The translations under genes and the position numbers were made by a program. The notes under the pieces were generated by a model. It did no database searches. It saw only the letters and a program-made list of their open reading frames with translations, and was not told the origin of the DNA. Of a stretch of DNA of 64,000 nucleotides, positions 47,863 to 57,145 are shown in pieces; the first letter of the stretch is position 1; each line of letters starts with the position of its first letter. The stretch spans positions 119,655-183,654 of the forward strand of contig CANXME010002580.1 of NCBI GenBank assembly GCA_948144175.1, in the 5' to 3' direction. This stretch comes from Closterium sp. NIES-65. Taxonomy: Eukaryota; Streptophyta; Zygnematophyceae; Desmidiales; Closteriaceae.

Positions 47863-49103
47863 AGAGCCTTCTTACAGGGCAGCCTGAACGAGGAGATCTG
47901 GCTGCGCCACCCACCTGGCTTCACTGGGTCGTTCCCTCCTTGTACCCAGTGGAGCCTCAGGCGGCCAGTCTACGCTCTCCGCCAGGCACCGCGTGAGTGG
48001 CACGACACACTGAGGACGACACTTGCGGCTCTTGGGTTTGCTCCGTCGACTGCTGACCCGTCGCTGTTTTTGCGCACCGACACTTCGCTGCCGCCGTTCT
48101 ACATCCTCGTGTACGTCGACGACGTGGTCTTTACCACTACTGATACTGAGGCTCTTGCTCTGGTGAAATCGGAGGTGCAGAAGAGACACACGTGCATAGA
48201 CCTGGGTGAGCTGCGCAGCTACCTTGGCTTGCAGATCATCCGAGACAGAGCACGCCGCACCATCACACTGACTTAGTCACACATGGTGCAGCAGGTCCTT
48301 CAGCGCTTCGGCTTCACCTGGTCCTCGGCACAGGCCACTCCTTTGGCTATAGGTCACTCGCTCTCAGTTCCACCTTCGGACGAGTCCGTAGAGCCGAGTG
48401 GTCCTTACCAAGAGCTAGTCAGCTGCCTCATGTACCTGATGACCTGCACTCGTCCTGACCTTGCGTACCCTCTTGGCCTTCTGGCTCGCTACGTGGCTCC
48501 TGGTCGGCACCTAAAGGTGCACCTGTATGCTACTAAGAGGGTACTGTGCTACTTGTGCAGTACATCAGGCATGGGGCTCGTGCTTGGATGACGGAGCGAC
48601 GTTGTCCTGACTAGGCACTCAGACGCTTCTTGGGTTGACAACCAAGCTACGTAGCGGTCGTCATAGGGTTACACCTTCAGCCTTTGCTCTGGTTCAGTTT
48701 CTTGGCGTTCTACATGCTCGTCTTCAGTTCTCAGCTCCAGTTGTGAGCCTGAGATCTATGCCACAGCCATGGCTGCAAAGGAGTTAGACTGGCTTACCTA
48801 CCTGCTGACTGACTTGGGAGAGCGGCCCTCGTTCTCCTCTAGTGCTGTAGGTTGACAACAAGGCCGCCATTGCGTTGTGTAAGGAGCACAGACTGGAGCA
48901 CAGAACGAAGCACAGAATGAAGCACATCGCTCTGCGTTACTTCCTTGCTCGAGAGTTGCAGCAGCGTGGTCAGCTTCGTCTTGCTCACGTGGCCACTCGG
49001 GCCAACACTGCTGATATATTCACCAAGGCACTTCCACCTGGTGATCATCAGCGCTTTTGTACTTTGTTGGGCCTTGTGCCTACATTTCCTCATTTGCTGT
49101 AGG
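47863..49103 (+). pseudogene. pol: R5 reverse transcriptase C-terminal half and RNase H
   Basis: Resumes GSLNEEIWLRHPPGFTGSFP, SLFLRTDTSLPPFYILVYVD with the YVDD box near 48115, LGLQIIRDRARRTITLT then a TAG (48274-48276), and MTCTRPDLAYPLGLLARYVA. A stop near 48589 follows. RNase H has DASWVDNQAT, SSCEPEIYATAMAAKELDWL (EPE for EAE), several stops, and HRTKHIA-type text with a 12-base duplication (HRTKHRMKHIALRYF) near 48905. It ends NTADIFTKALPPGDHQRF...LPTFPHLL at 49103, where T2 is inserted. Confidence 0.86.
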
Positions 49104-49689
49104 TGTCTAAATCCCAACCACTAGACCATTGGGATAAAAGGGCTTGTTTCAGTAGCGGGTCAGTGCGCCCATAACCCCCCAGGCAAACGCGCCTGTAACC
49201 TTCTCCAGGATCAATTGGGCATCCACAGTGCAGATCTACTGACACCCCTGTCATGATACTAGTATGACTTAGGAGCCATGGCTAGAGAGTTCGAGGGTAA
49301 GGAAATTATCGAGAGAGTTGAGAAGGAGAATGGGGGTTCACTATAGCAAGAGAGTACATATAGCAAACAAGTGAAGAAAGAGGTGCACCCCCTATAAAGT
49401 TCATATCTACACTACAGCCAGAACTACATGCAGGTATAAGAATATAATTCTGACAACCCCCCACACCGGGAGGCCCAGGACTAAGCACAGCGGCACCGGC
49501 CTACATGTGCATACACCGGGAATCGAACCCGAGATCGCTCTGATACCATGTCAGAATCCCAACCACTAGACCATTGGGATAAATGGGCTTGTTTCAGTAG
49601 CGGGTCAGTGCGCCCATAACCCCCTAGGAAAACGCGCCTATAACCCTCTCCAGGATCAATCGGGCATCCACAGTGTAGATCTACTGACA
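49104..49689 (-). mobile_element. T2: TRIM with tRNA-like module (586 bp)
   Basis: Two 141-bp terminal repeats (49104-49244 and 49549-49689) have ends TGTC(A/T)(G/A)A...CTGACA and a perfect target duplication GTAGG (49099-49103, 49690-49694). On the minus strand the primer site TGGTATCAGAGC (49537-49548) follows the right repeat. The A box TGGTCTAGTGG (49563-49573) lies in the repeat end, and the B box GGTTCGATTCC (49519-49529) lies inside, 33 bp apart. The rest of the 304-bp interior has no coding frame; it has AGTTCATATCTACAC and ACCCCCCACACCGGGAGG stretches of unknown role. Same family as T1 with a longer interior. Confidence 0.92.
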
Positions 49690-49921
49690 GTAGGCTCTGC
49701 GTGTACTGTGATATATATATATACCTGCATGCTTGCTCCTGCTAGGCAGAGATCACTGTGCTGTTGTTGTTGCATATATACCTCTGCATGTGAACCGGCC
49801 TTGTGGCCCTTTGCTTGTGCTCAGTGTGTGTGGTGACGTTGTGATCCACCAAGAGCTTGCTTTGCTTCTCTTGACTGGTCTTGTGACCCCTTACTCTCCC
49901 CCACTTTGGCCTATGGGGGTG
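49690..49921 (+). other. R5 3' UTR with polypurine tract
   Basis: TATATATATATACC, TGTGAACCGGCCTTGTGG, GATCCACCAAGAGCTTGC and GACTGGTCTTGTGACCCC, ending CTATGGGGGTG at 49911-49921. Confidence 0.85.
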
Positions 49922-50055
49922 TGTCAAATTATATGTATGTCGTATATGTGTAGGCTGTAGTGGGGTAGCCAATATGGGGTACAACCTCATTAGGGTTTCA
50001 TATTTGTACCAAAACCCTGATCTAGTCTATTCATTCCTGCTACTAGATTCTAAGA
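49922..50055 (+). repeat. R5 3' LTR (134 bp)
   Basis: TGTCAAATTATATGTATG...CTAGATTCTAAGA; the same family as 21610-21742 with 8-9 differences and a decayed last dinucleotide. Confidence 0.85.
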
Positions 50056-50085
50056 AACATTGGTGTCATCATTTCTTGTGTGAAG

Positions 50086-50139
50086 TAGCTTAGTCCTCTG
50101 CTGTTTTGGTACTCGTAACAAAGGTCAGGGTTCGATTCC
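50086..50139 (+). other. tRNA-derived SINE-like head (candidate)
   Basis: The A-box-like TAGCTTAGTCC agrees with TRGYNNARNGG at 9 of 11 positions; the B box GGTTCGATTCC is perfect. Spacing is like a tRNA. The flanking AAAGGTCA before the B box resembles the T1 interior. No second copy is seen, and a tail is not clearly defined. Confidence 0.4.
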
Positions 50140-50167
50140 TTCTGCCGCCACTTGCATTCAAAACTCC

Positions 50168-50243
50168 GCTTTGAATCTTAAAAGGTTATCTACAAAAACC
50201 AGACAGCTTTGAATCTTAAAAGGTTATCTACAAAAACCAGACA
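50168..50243. repeat. 38-bp tandem duplication
   Basis: Two identical copies beginning GCTTTGAATCTTAAAAGG and ending AAAACCAGACA, head to tail. Confidence 0.92.
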
Positions 50244-50574
50244 AGTCCATATGTTTAGTCTAAGAAATCAGACAAGTGCCATTGTTTCATCTGAAAAATC
50301 AGACCATCTAAGATTGCTCGTATTTCCTTCATACAAAATTTTTTCTCCAAAAAAAAAAAATCAGACGGGCCAAAAACCTAGCCAGAGCCCTGGATGGTGT
50401 TATGAATGAACTTGCAGAGTATGCAGAATATCGAATAACGAGAATGAGAATTACAGAATCAAGAAACAATGAAGTAGCGAGGCCTAAAGGTGCATTCCGC
50501 GCTGGACACTTTCTCAAAGAAAGTGTCCCAATCACTTTTGGCCCGAGTCGCCCTCAAATGTCTCGGGACCTCTG

Positions 50575-50704
50575 TGTGAGAATTGAAACGAGAATGATTC
50601 AACTATGAAAGAGTTGGGTACAAGTACTAACCCTAATTGGGTTGTACCCCATATGGGCTACCCCACTACAGCCTACACAAATGTATAAGCTATATGTTCT
50701 GACA
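50575..50704 (-). repeat. R10 3' LTR (130 bp)
   Basis: Minus strand TGTCAGAACATATAGC...CAATTCTCACA; identical to 56593-56722 by eye. Confidence 0.95.
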
Positions 50705-50930
50705 CACCCCCATAGGCAAAGTGGGGAGAACAAGGGGTCACAAGACCAGTCAAGCAAAGCAAAGCAAAGCAAGCCCAGGGGTGGATCACAAAGTCACCAC
50801 ACATTCCGAGCACAAGTTCAAGGCCATAAGGCCAGTTCACATGCAGGATTACATATATATATAAGGCTAGACAAGCAAGAGCAGGTATATATATATGTAA
50901 TAGTACAAACAAGGTCAAGGGGTGAGCAAG
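50705..50930 (-). other. R10 3' UTR with polypurine tract
   Basis: Minus-strand CTATGGGGGTG (50705-50715), GACTGGTCTTGTGACCCC, then GTGAACTGGCCTTATGGCC and TATATATATA. Confidence 0.87.
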
Positions 50931-52700
50931 TGAGGCAAGACAGGGACAAGACCCAGCTGAGTGCAGAAGCGCTGATGATCACAAGGCGGAAGTGCCTTGG
51001 TGAAAACATCAGCAGTGTTGGCCTCAGAGGCCAACGTACGCAAGCCGCAACTGACCACGCTGCTGTAGCTCACTAGCAAGGAAGTAGCGGAGAGCAATGT
51101 GCTTTGTTCTGTGCTCCAGTCTCTGCTCTCGACACAAGGCCAGCACGGCCTTGTTGTCTACGTACAGGACTGGAGGAGAACGAGGCGGCTCTCCAAGGTT
51201 GGTCAGCAGGTAGGTGAGCCAGCGAAGCTCCTGAGCAGCCATGGCCCCGGCGTAGATCTCAGCCTCACAACTGGAGCCGAGAACAGAAGACGAGCGAGTA
51301 GCCCGCCACGAAACAGAGCCGGAACCAAGGCTGAAGGTGTAACCCTGGGACGACCGCTGCGTAGCCTGGTCGTCAGCCAAGAAGCGTCTGCGTGCCCAGT
51401 GAGGACCACTTGACTCCGCCCTCCAAGCACTAGCCCCATGACCGACGTACTGCACAAGTAGCGCAACACCCTCTTTGCTGCAGCCATGTGCTCTGGTCGG
51501 TGTCTCCCAGGAGCAACATAGCGTGCAAGAATGCTAAGAGGGTATGCAAGGTCAGGTCCGTGTGCAGGTCATCAGGTACATGAGGCATCCAACAAGCTCT
51601 GGATACGGGCCACTCGACTCTACGGACTCATCCGAAGGCAGAGCTGAGAGTGAGTGGCGAGTAGGCAGAGGAGTGGCCTGAGGCGAGGAGTACGTGAAGC
51701 CGAAGCGCTGAAGGACCTGCTGCACCATGTGTGACTGAGTCAGGGTAATGGTGCGGCGTGCTCTATCCCGGGTGATCTGCAAGCCAAGTTAGCTGCGCAG
51801 TTCACCCAGGTCTGTGCACGTGTGTCTCTTCTGCAGCTCAGACTTCACGTAGGCGAGTCCAGCAGTGTCAACTGTGGCAAAGACAAAGTCGTAGACGTAC
51901 ACGAGGATGTAGAACGGCGGCAGAGAGGTGTCGGTGCGCAGAAACAGCGACGGGTCGGCAGTAGAAGGAGCAAATCCAAGAGCCGCAAGCGTAGTCCTCA
52001 GTGTGTCGTGCCACTCACGTGGCGCCTGGCGGAGACCGTAGACTGGACGCCGGAGACTCCACTGGGTACCAGGAGGGAAAGACCCAGTGAAGCCAGGTGG
52101 CGGCGCAGCCAGATCTCCTCGTGCAGGCTGCCCTGCAAGAAAGTAGTGCTGAAGTCGAGAGAGTGCAGCTCGTAGTCACGGTGAGCAGCAACGTGCAGCA
52201 GTACCCGAAGAGTGGTCATCTTCGGGGTGGGGGAGAAGGTCTGAAAGTAGTCAACTCCCTGCCGCTGACTGAAGCCACGAGCCACGTAACGCGCCTTGAA
52301 GACAGGCGGAGAACTCGGCGGCCGCTTCACCCTGAAAATCCATATGCCACTGACAATGTTCGCCCCAGGAGGGGGGACAGTGTCAACGTAGGTGCCTGTG
52401 GACTTCCAAGAAGCCATCTCTGCATCCATAGCTGCCTTCCACTGAGAGGAGTAGGGACCCTCTATCGCCTCCGCGTAAGAGCGCGGAGTAGGGATGTCAA
52501 GTGCATCCGGGTCTCCCTCAGGGGTAAGCAGTACGGACAAGAGATGAGGTGAAGCAGCTGCCAGACACTGGAACTCCTCCTGCCTGTCCTCAAGGACGTC
52601 CGTGCCAAGGGCACACTCACCCCCGACGGACGGAGGACAGACAGACTCAGACTCAGCGACAAGACTAGCAGCGTAGTCTAGGCGACAGCGAGCAGCAAAG
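50931..52700 (-). pseudogene. pol: R10 reverse transcriptase and RNase H
   Basis: RT N-terminal half is open from 53047 to 51998: LDIPTPRSYAEAIEGPYSSQ, GIWIFRVKRPPSSPPVFKAR, YVARGFSQRQGVDYFQTFSP. A one-base loss near 52105 shifts the frame after HEEIWLRR. The catalytic box is YVYD (51889-51900), the first active-site Asp replaced by Tyr. A stop sits near 51788. Then LGLQITRDRARRTITLT-like text, an indel near 51570 (MTCTRT for MTCTRPDL), an indel near 51387, and RNase H (QATQRSSQGYTFSLGSGSVS, SSCEAEIYAGAMAAQEL, YVDNKAVLAL). The last part, ANTADVFTKALPPCDHQRF, is in a new frame. Confidence 0.87.
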
Positions 52701-54020
52701 TCGATGAGCTCAGCAACTAGGGCAGACGCAGCAGTAGACTCGAAAGAAGGGTCAGTGACAACAGTGGCCAGGAGACGCGTGAGAGTAGGACTGGCAGCAC
52801 GAAGAGAGTCCGACTCCGGGTCGGCAAGAGCAGGAAGAGAGGACTCAGGAGGAGAAGGCAAAGGGGCACGTAGAGGAGCAGTAGACGGACGCAGAGACAT
52901 CCTGTGCGTGCCAGGGATCAGGAGGAGGACGCGGACGCGAACCACGACCACTAGCGCGAGCAGCACGGACAGGCAACGTAGGGCGAGACGCAGGCTCACG
53001 ACGCTCAGCAAGACCCCCAGTAGGACCAGTGTAGGGAGAAGGAGCACGCAAAGGGGAGGTAGGCTGCAACTGTAACTGTGACGGGACAGGCTGTGGACAC
53101 TCTAAGGGAGGAGGAGAACCAGTAGAAGGTGGAAGACCAAGAACCTGCTGCAGTAGTGGAACGAAGTACGGTCGAGGCCGCGTGGCGACGCCAGAAACAG
53201 CAGGGACAGCACCAGTACCTCCAGCAGGAGCACCCGCTCCAGCAGCACCTCCAGGAGCTTCCAGAACCTCCAGCAGCACCAGGAGCACCCCCAGCAGGAC
53301 CGCCAGTGGTAGTCTCAGCGCCAACACCCTCAGCAGCACCAGCTCCAGTCGAACCTGCAGGCCCAGCAGCTCCAGTACTCCAGGAAGAGCACCTCCGGGA
53401 CCCGCAACAGCAGCACCCTCAATAGCCGACGACCTCCAGCACCAGCAGCACGGCCTCCAGCGCCGGGCAAACCACTCGCGCCAACTCCTGTGGAGAGAGT
53501 GGCTCCCGGCGAGACGAAGCACCCGGAGAACCTCCAGGCGGAGCACCTCCAGGCTCAGCACCCCCAGGCTCAGCACCCCCAGGCTCAGCACCCCCAGGCT
53601 CAGCACCCCCAGGCGTAGCACCCCCAGGCTCAGCAACCCCAGGCTCAGCACCCCTAGGCTCAGCACCCCCAGTAGCCCGAAGAACCTCCAGCACCAGCAG
53701 CACGGCTCCAGCGCCGGAAAACCACTCGCGCAGCTCCTGTGGAGAGAGTGGCTCCCGGCGAGACGAAGCACCCAGAGAACCTCCAGGCGGAGCACCTCCA
53801 GGCTCAGCACCCCCAGGCCCGGCACCCCCCAGGCAAAGCACCCCCAGGTGTAGCACCCCCAGGCCTCAGCACCCCCAGGCTCAGCACCCCCAGGCTCAGC
53901 ACCCTCAGCAGCACCAGAGTCACCAGTGACCTCGATAGGCTCGACTGCGTCTACCTGGGACACACCTGAAGGGGCAGGACCCTGAGGGGGGAGGGGGTCT
54001 ACCTGGGGGGGACCTGGTAC
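52701..54020 (-). pseudogene. R10 integrase-RT linker
   Basis: On the minus strand: GGAEPGGAE repeats occur twice (53860-53770 and 53660-53530), each followed by SSRREPLSPQEL and a REWF-like end, so the repeat-plus-module unit of about 240 bp is duplicated. After that: a Gly/Ala/Leu-rich stretch, RPRPYFVPLLQQVLGLPP, and the Pro/Arg-rich end with LRPSTAPLRAPLPSPPESS. Frames shift several times. Confidence 0.78.
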
Positions 54021-54706
54021 AAGGAAGAGCGGGGGCGGGGGGAGGGGACGGAGTGCGGTAGGGGAAGAGGCGGTAGTAGGGGACCGACTCGTCAAACGTG
54101 ACGTCCTGGGAGGACAGAACACGGGGAGAGAGGTGGGGTGGTAGAACTGCCACCCTGGCGCGTCAGGGGGGAACCCCAGGAAGACGCAAAGGAGCAGCAC
54201 GAGGGGACAACTTGTCCGCAGACAAGTCGCGGACAAACGCCCGAGATCCCCAGACCCGGAACGCCGACGCATCGCCAACCTTCCCCGTCCACAGCAAGGC
54301 TGGGGAGGTCTCCGGCCTGGAGACCCTGGGGTGAAGGTTGATCTGATGCGCCGCGTACCTGACCGCAAACGGCCACAGAAAATGGGGGGCAGCCGCATGC
54401 ATCATAGACGTACGAGCGACGTCCATGACCATGCCAATGCGGCGCTCAGCAATCCCATTTTGCTGCGGAGAGTCCGGAAGCGTGAAGGTCTGACGGATGC
54501 CCCATGCGCGACAGTAGGCTCTCAGAAGGCCAGAGGAAAAACTCTCCGCCTCTGTCCGAGTGCAGACGCAGAACAGGAAAGTCCGAGCCAAAGCTCTGCC
54601 TGAGCTCGAGACGAGCTGCGCGGATCCAGTCGATCAGCACCTCAGTGACATCACCCTTGCTTGCGCAAGGGGAAGACTGCGGTGTAACGCGAGTAGTCGT
54701 CAACAA
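54021..54706 (-). pseudogene. pol: R10 integrase
   Basis: LHMDVLGPARVCGQGHERYF (Asp, about 54760), VVDDYSRYTAVFPLRKQG, one extra base near 54655, VLRLHSDRGGEFF (Asp), an indel near 54540, SPQQNGIAERRIGMVMDVAR (Glu), WTGKVGDASAFRVWGSRAFV, then a further shift near 54190. Catalytic residues are present in pieces, separated by three indels. Confidence 0.85.
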
Positions 54707-55440
54707 CTAGCAGGAAGTAGCGCTCGTGACCCTGTCCACAGACGCGGGCTGGGCCCAACACGTCCATGTGAAGCGTCTGCAACGGGGCCTCTGTCGGAGG
54801 AAACTGGGAGGAGTGAGGGGCAGCACGCTGGCGCCCCTCGACACAGGGGACACAGGTAGGGCCAGGGCCCTGAGGAAGGGGAGGGAGGGACCGGGGGAGA
54901 CCAGAAACAAGAAGACGAGAGGCCATGCCTCTGAGCCGAAGCAGAGAGGGGTGACCAAGGCGGTGGTGCCAGAGGAGAGTCTCGTGAGACAGGAGACGAC
55001 ACGAACAGGGGGCAGACTCAGGACCAGACCTGGACGCTGCAGCAAACACCTGACCCGACGCAGCTACCCTACCAGGCTCAGCAACTGGAGGAGACGCAGT
55101 GGTCAGTGTGTACAGGCTCGACCCCGGCCGACGAGTAAAACGTGGCCAGGTGTCTGCCTGTCCGAGCGTCTGTGCAGTGGTTCACCCACTGACTCGCAGG
55201 AGTGAACTGGTGAACCCCCGCATCTTGCAGGTCAGCACCACTCACCAAGTTCGTAGAGAACGAGGGGAGGTAAAGACCAGACAGGGTGCCAGAGGGGCCG
55301 CCGGACACGGGAGGACAGTGGAGAAGTGAGCAAGGACAGGGCCCCCAGAGGGGTCTGCCAGAGAGACTGCAACTGGCCGACCAAGCGGGCGTGAGTGTGG
55401 TGCAGTCTCGAAAGAAGGAGCGGGAAGCCCCCCGAGTCAA
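54707..55440 (-). pseudogene. pol: R10 protease and GAG-pre-integrase
   Basis: Protease DSG box is present, but with GGFPLLLSRL after it in one frame and ASRSFFRDCTTLTP in the other: an extra base lies right behind the active site (about 55430). Then LADPSGG-like, SGTLSGLYLPSFSTNLVSGA and TPASQWVNHCTDARTGRHLA, and the zinc domain LSHETLLWHHRLGHPSLLRL...CVPCVEGRQRAAPHSS. Confidence 0.83.
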
Positions 55441-55930
55441 GGGTGAAGGTGTGAGAGGCCGGAGGCCGACGCGGTACCTGAGAGAGCAGACTCACCCGCA
55501 CCTGAGGAAGCAGACTCACTAGCACCTAGAGCAGCAGCAGCACCTGTACCTGGAGCAGGAGACACACTAGCACCCAGAGCAGCAGCCGCACCAGCAGCTA
55601 GAGTAGCAGGCTCTATACCCGGGTCAGGCGGTACGCACAGGTGACCGGCACGGTCAGCACTAGTAGGCAATGCATACATGGCAGTGAGAATAGCATCATA
55701 GTCAAGAGCAAATATATCTACCCTCTGCCTAAGCAACTCCACCCAGTCGAGGAGCTCAGCCTCGTCGCCAAACTCGGTATGCCAGGCGTCGCTCAGACGG
55801 GCAAAGCAACGGGACGGTGTGTGACTAGGCGTCCCACAAGGCTGCCAGTCCGAGCACCAGTGCGAATCACGTAAGAGCAGCGAACAGAACTGAGAGACCC
55901 TCTACTCTGAGCGTACCATTCACGAAGCTG
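55437..55930 (-). pseudogene. gag: R10 Gag C-terminal part
   Basis: TPQQLREWYAQSRGSLSSVR, then zinc knuckle C-X13-C-X4-H-X4-C with a one-base loss within it, SDAWHTEFGDEAELLDWVEL, RQRVDIFALDYDAILTAMYA, LCVPPDPGIE and a GASVSPAPGTGAAAALGASE repeat. There is no UBN2-like N-terminus between leader and module. Confidence 0.8.
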
Positions 55931-56581
55931 CTGGGGCGTGAGAGACGCGCAGGGTGGGGCGTCGCTGGAGCTGCATCTGGCCGCCGCTAGTAGAAGCAGG
56001 AGCAGGAATAGCAGCAGTAAGGCAGGCAGCCAAGCAAGCAGCAGGGCAGCGCGCTAGTAAGGCAGGGGTTCACCAGTGGTGGGAAGAGCAGGCTCGACGA
56101 CTCGGCGACTCGGTGGCACGGCACCACTGCAGCAACTACGGCTCGGCGGCTCGGGCGACTCGGGCGGCTCGGCAGCTACAGCTGCCCGGCAGCAACTCGG
56201 TGCCGCGGTGGAGAATGGCGGCAGGGGCCGCGACGAAGGGCGGCAGGGGCCGCGACGAAGGGCGGCAGGGGCCGCAACAAAGGGCGGGGCCGCGACGAGA
56301 GTGGCTGGGCCGCGACAAGAGATGGCGGGGCCGCGACGAGAGGTGGCGGGTCCGCGACGAGGGGCGGGGCCGCGACGTAGGGCGGGGCCGCGACGTAGGG
56401 CGGGGCCGCGACAAAGGGCGGGGCCGCGACGAGAGAGGCGGGGTCGCGCGCCTCAAGGCGCGCGCCAGAAAGAAAATCGCCGCGCGCCGTTGGCGCGCGT
56501 CGAGACGAAAATAGGTCGCACGCCTCGAGTAGCAGCGGAAGCAGTAGTAGGGCCTTAGGAACAGTTTCCACGAGGGAACCT
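55931..56581 (-). repeat. R10 short GC-rich leader
   Basis: Plus strand: GCAGGGCAGCGCGCTAG region, GTTCACCAGT (56068-56077; the minus strand reads ACTGGTGAAC), GGCTCGGGCGACTCGG units, GGGGCCGCGACGAAGGGCGG units of 17-24 bp (56220-56440), GCGCGC-rich end and a CCTAGGGCC-like stretch. Much shorter than the other leaders. Confidence 0.78.
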
Positions 56582-56592
56582 GCTCGATACCA
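56582..56592 (-). promoter_or_regulatory. R10 primer-binding site
   Basis: Minus strand TGGTATCGAGC beside the 5' LTR. Confidence 0.88.
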
Positions 56593-56722
56593 TGTGAGAA
56601 TTGAAACGAGAATGATTCAACTATGAAAGAGTTGGGTACAAGTACTAACCCTAATTGGGTTGTACCCCATATGGGCTACCCCACTACAGCCTACACAAAT
56701 GTATAAGCTATATGTTCTGACA
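56593..56722 (-). repeat. R10 5' LTR (130 bp)
   Basis: Identical to the 3' copy by eye; followed by CTCAG and M1 sequence. Confidence 0.95.
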
Positions 56723-57145
56723 CTCAGATCCGAAACAACCAATGTATTGCGACCCTGCACGACCGGGGCAACAATTATCTGTGAACGATTATGATTGGTC
56801 ATTTCGTATGGGTGCACAATCATTTGCTGCGTCAATAATTCCATGTCTGTTTTGTCAACCAATCACGCTGCATTGAACGCGTTGATAGGGATTGTTGTGT
56901 CTCTGAAATGTTATCCAGGTACATGCAGCATGTGGGGACATTTGGCACCGCGTGCGACTTTGGAAATGTGATGCGCTGGCTTGCAATTAGCGCGCGACAC
57001 TTCCGCACTTCACGTCGTCCAATGATAAATACGTTCGGCAACATACACGTGCAGCCCGGTTTTCTGACAACTGGCAGCATAAGCTGTACATACACGTCAC
57101 AATCGATTGGGACACTTTCTTTGAGAAAGTGTCAAGCGCGGAATG

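Larger units (their letters stand above)
21610..50055 (+). mobile_element. R5: copia element spread over 28 kb by nested insertions
   Basis: The 5' LTR (21610-21742) and 3' LTR (49922-50055) belong to one family (TGTCAAATTATATG..., CTACTAGATTCTAA), with 8-9 differences. Flanks AAAAT and AACAT agree at four of five bases. Between them, once R6, R7, R8 with R9, S1 and T2 are removed, lie the primer site, leader, gag-like part, protease, integrase, linker, RT, RNase H and 3' UTR in the expected order. It is the most diverged and so oldest fully contained member of the superfamily here, consistent with it hosting all the others. Which of R5 or R8 owns the RT is not certain. Confidence 0.8.
50056..50492. 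other. Island 2: AT-rich sequence right of R5
   Basis: There is no gene. It contains a tRNA-like A box (TAGCTTAGTCC, 50086-50096) and a perfect B box GGTTCGATTCC (50129-50139), 32 bp apart, so perhaps a SINE head. It also has a perfect 38-bp tandem duplication (50168-50205, 50206-50243), several CAGAC modules, a 12-A run (50348-50359) and an AT-rich tail. GC is far below that of the copia elements. Confidence 0.6.
50575..56722 (-). mobile_element. R10: very young copia element, minus strand, inserted in M1
   Basis: LTRs 50575-50704 and 56593-56722 (130 bp each) appear identical. Flanks are CTCTG and CTCAG (four of five bases). On the minus strand: primer site, short leader, Gag C-terminus of the R5/R11 type, protease, integrase, linker, RT, RNase H, 3' UTR. 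The coding region nonetheless has frameshifts, and the RT active site reads YVYD in place of YVDD. It probably moved with help from another element's enzymes. Confidence 0.93.
50493..57145. mobile_element. M1: DNA transposon/MITE-like element with 41-bp inverted repeats, split by R10
   Basis: The terminal inverted repeats 50493-50533 and 57105-57145 agree at 40 of 41 bases. They start CATTCCGCGCT and contain a near-perfect palindrome with 10-11-bp arms (GGACACTTTCT / AGAAAGTGTCC, 3-base loop). Without R10 the element is about 500 bp. The interior (56723-57104) is moderately AT-rich and has no clear transposase; short open frames there are not recognised. The target duplication is not evident because S2 has inserted at the right end, so the class is open. 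Confidence 0.72.
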
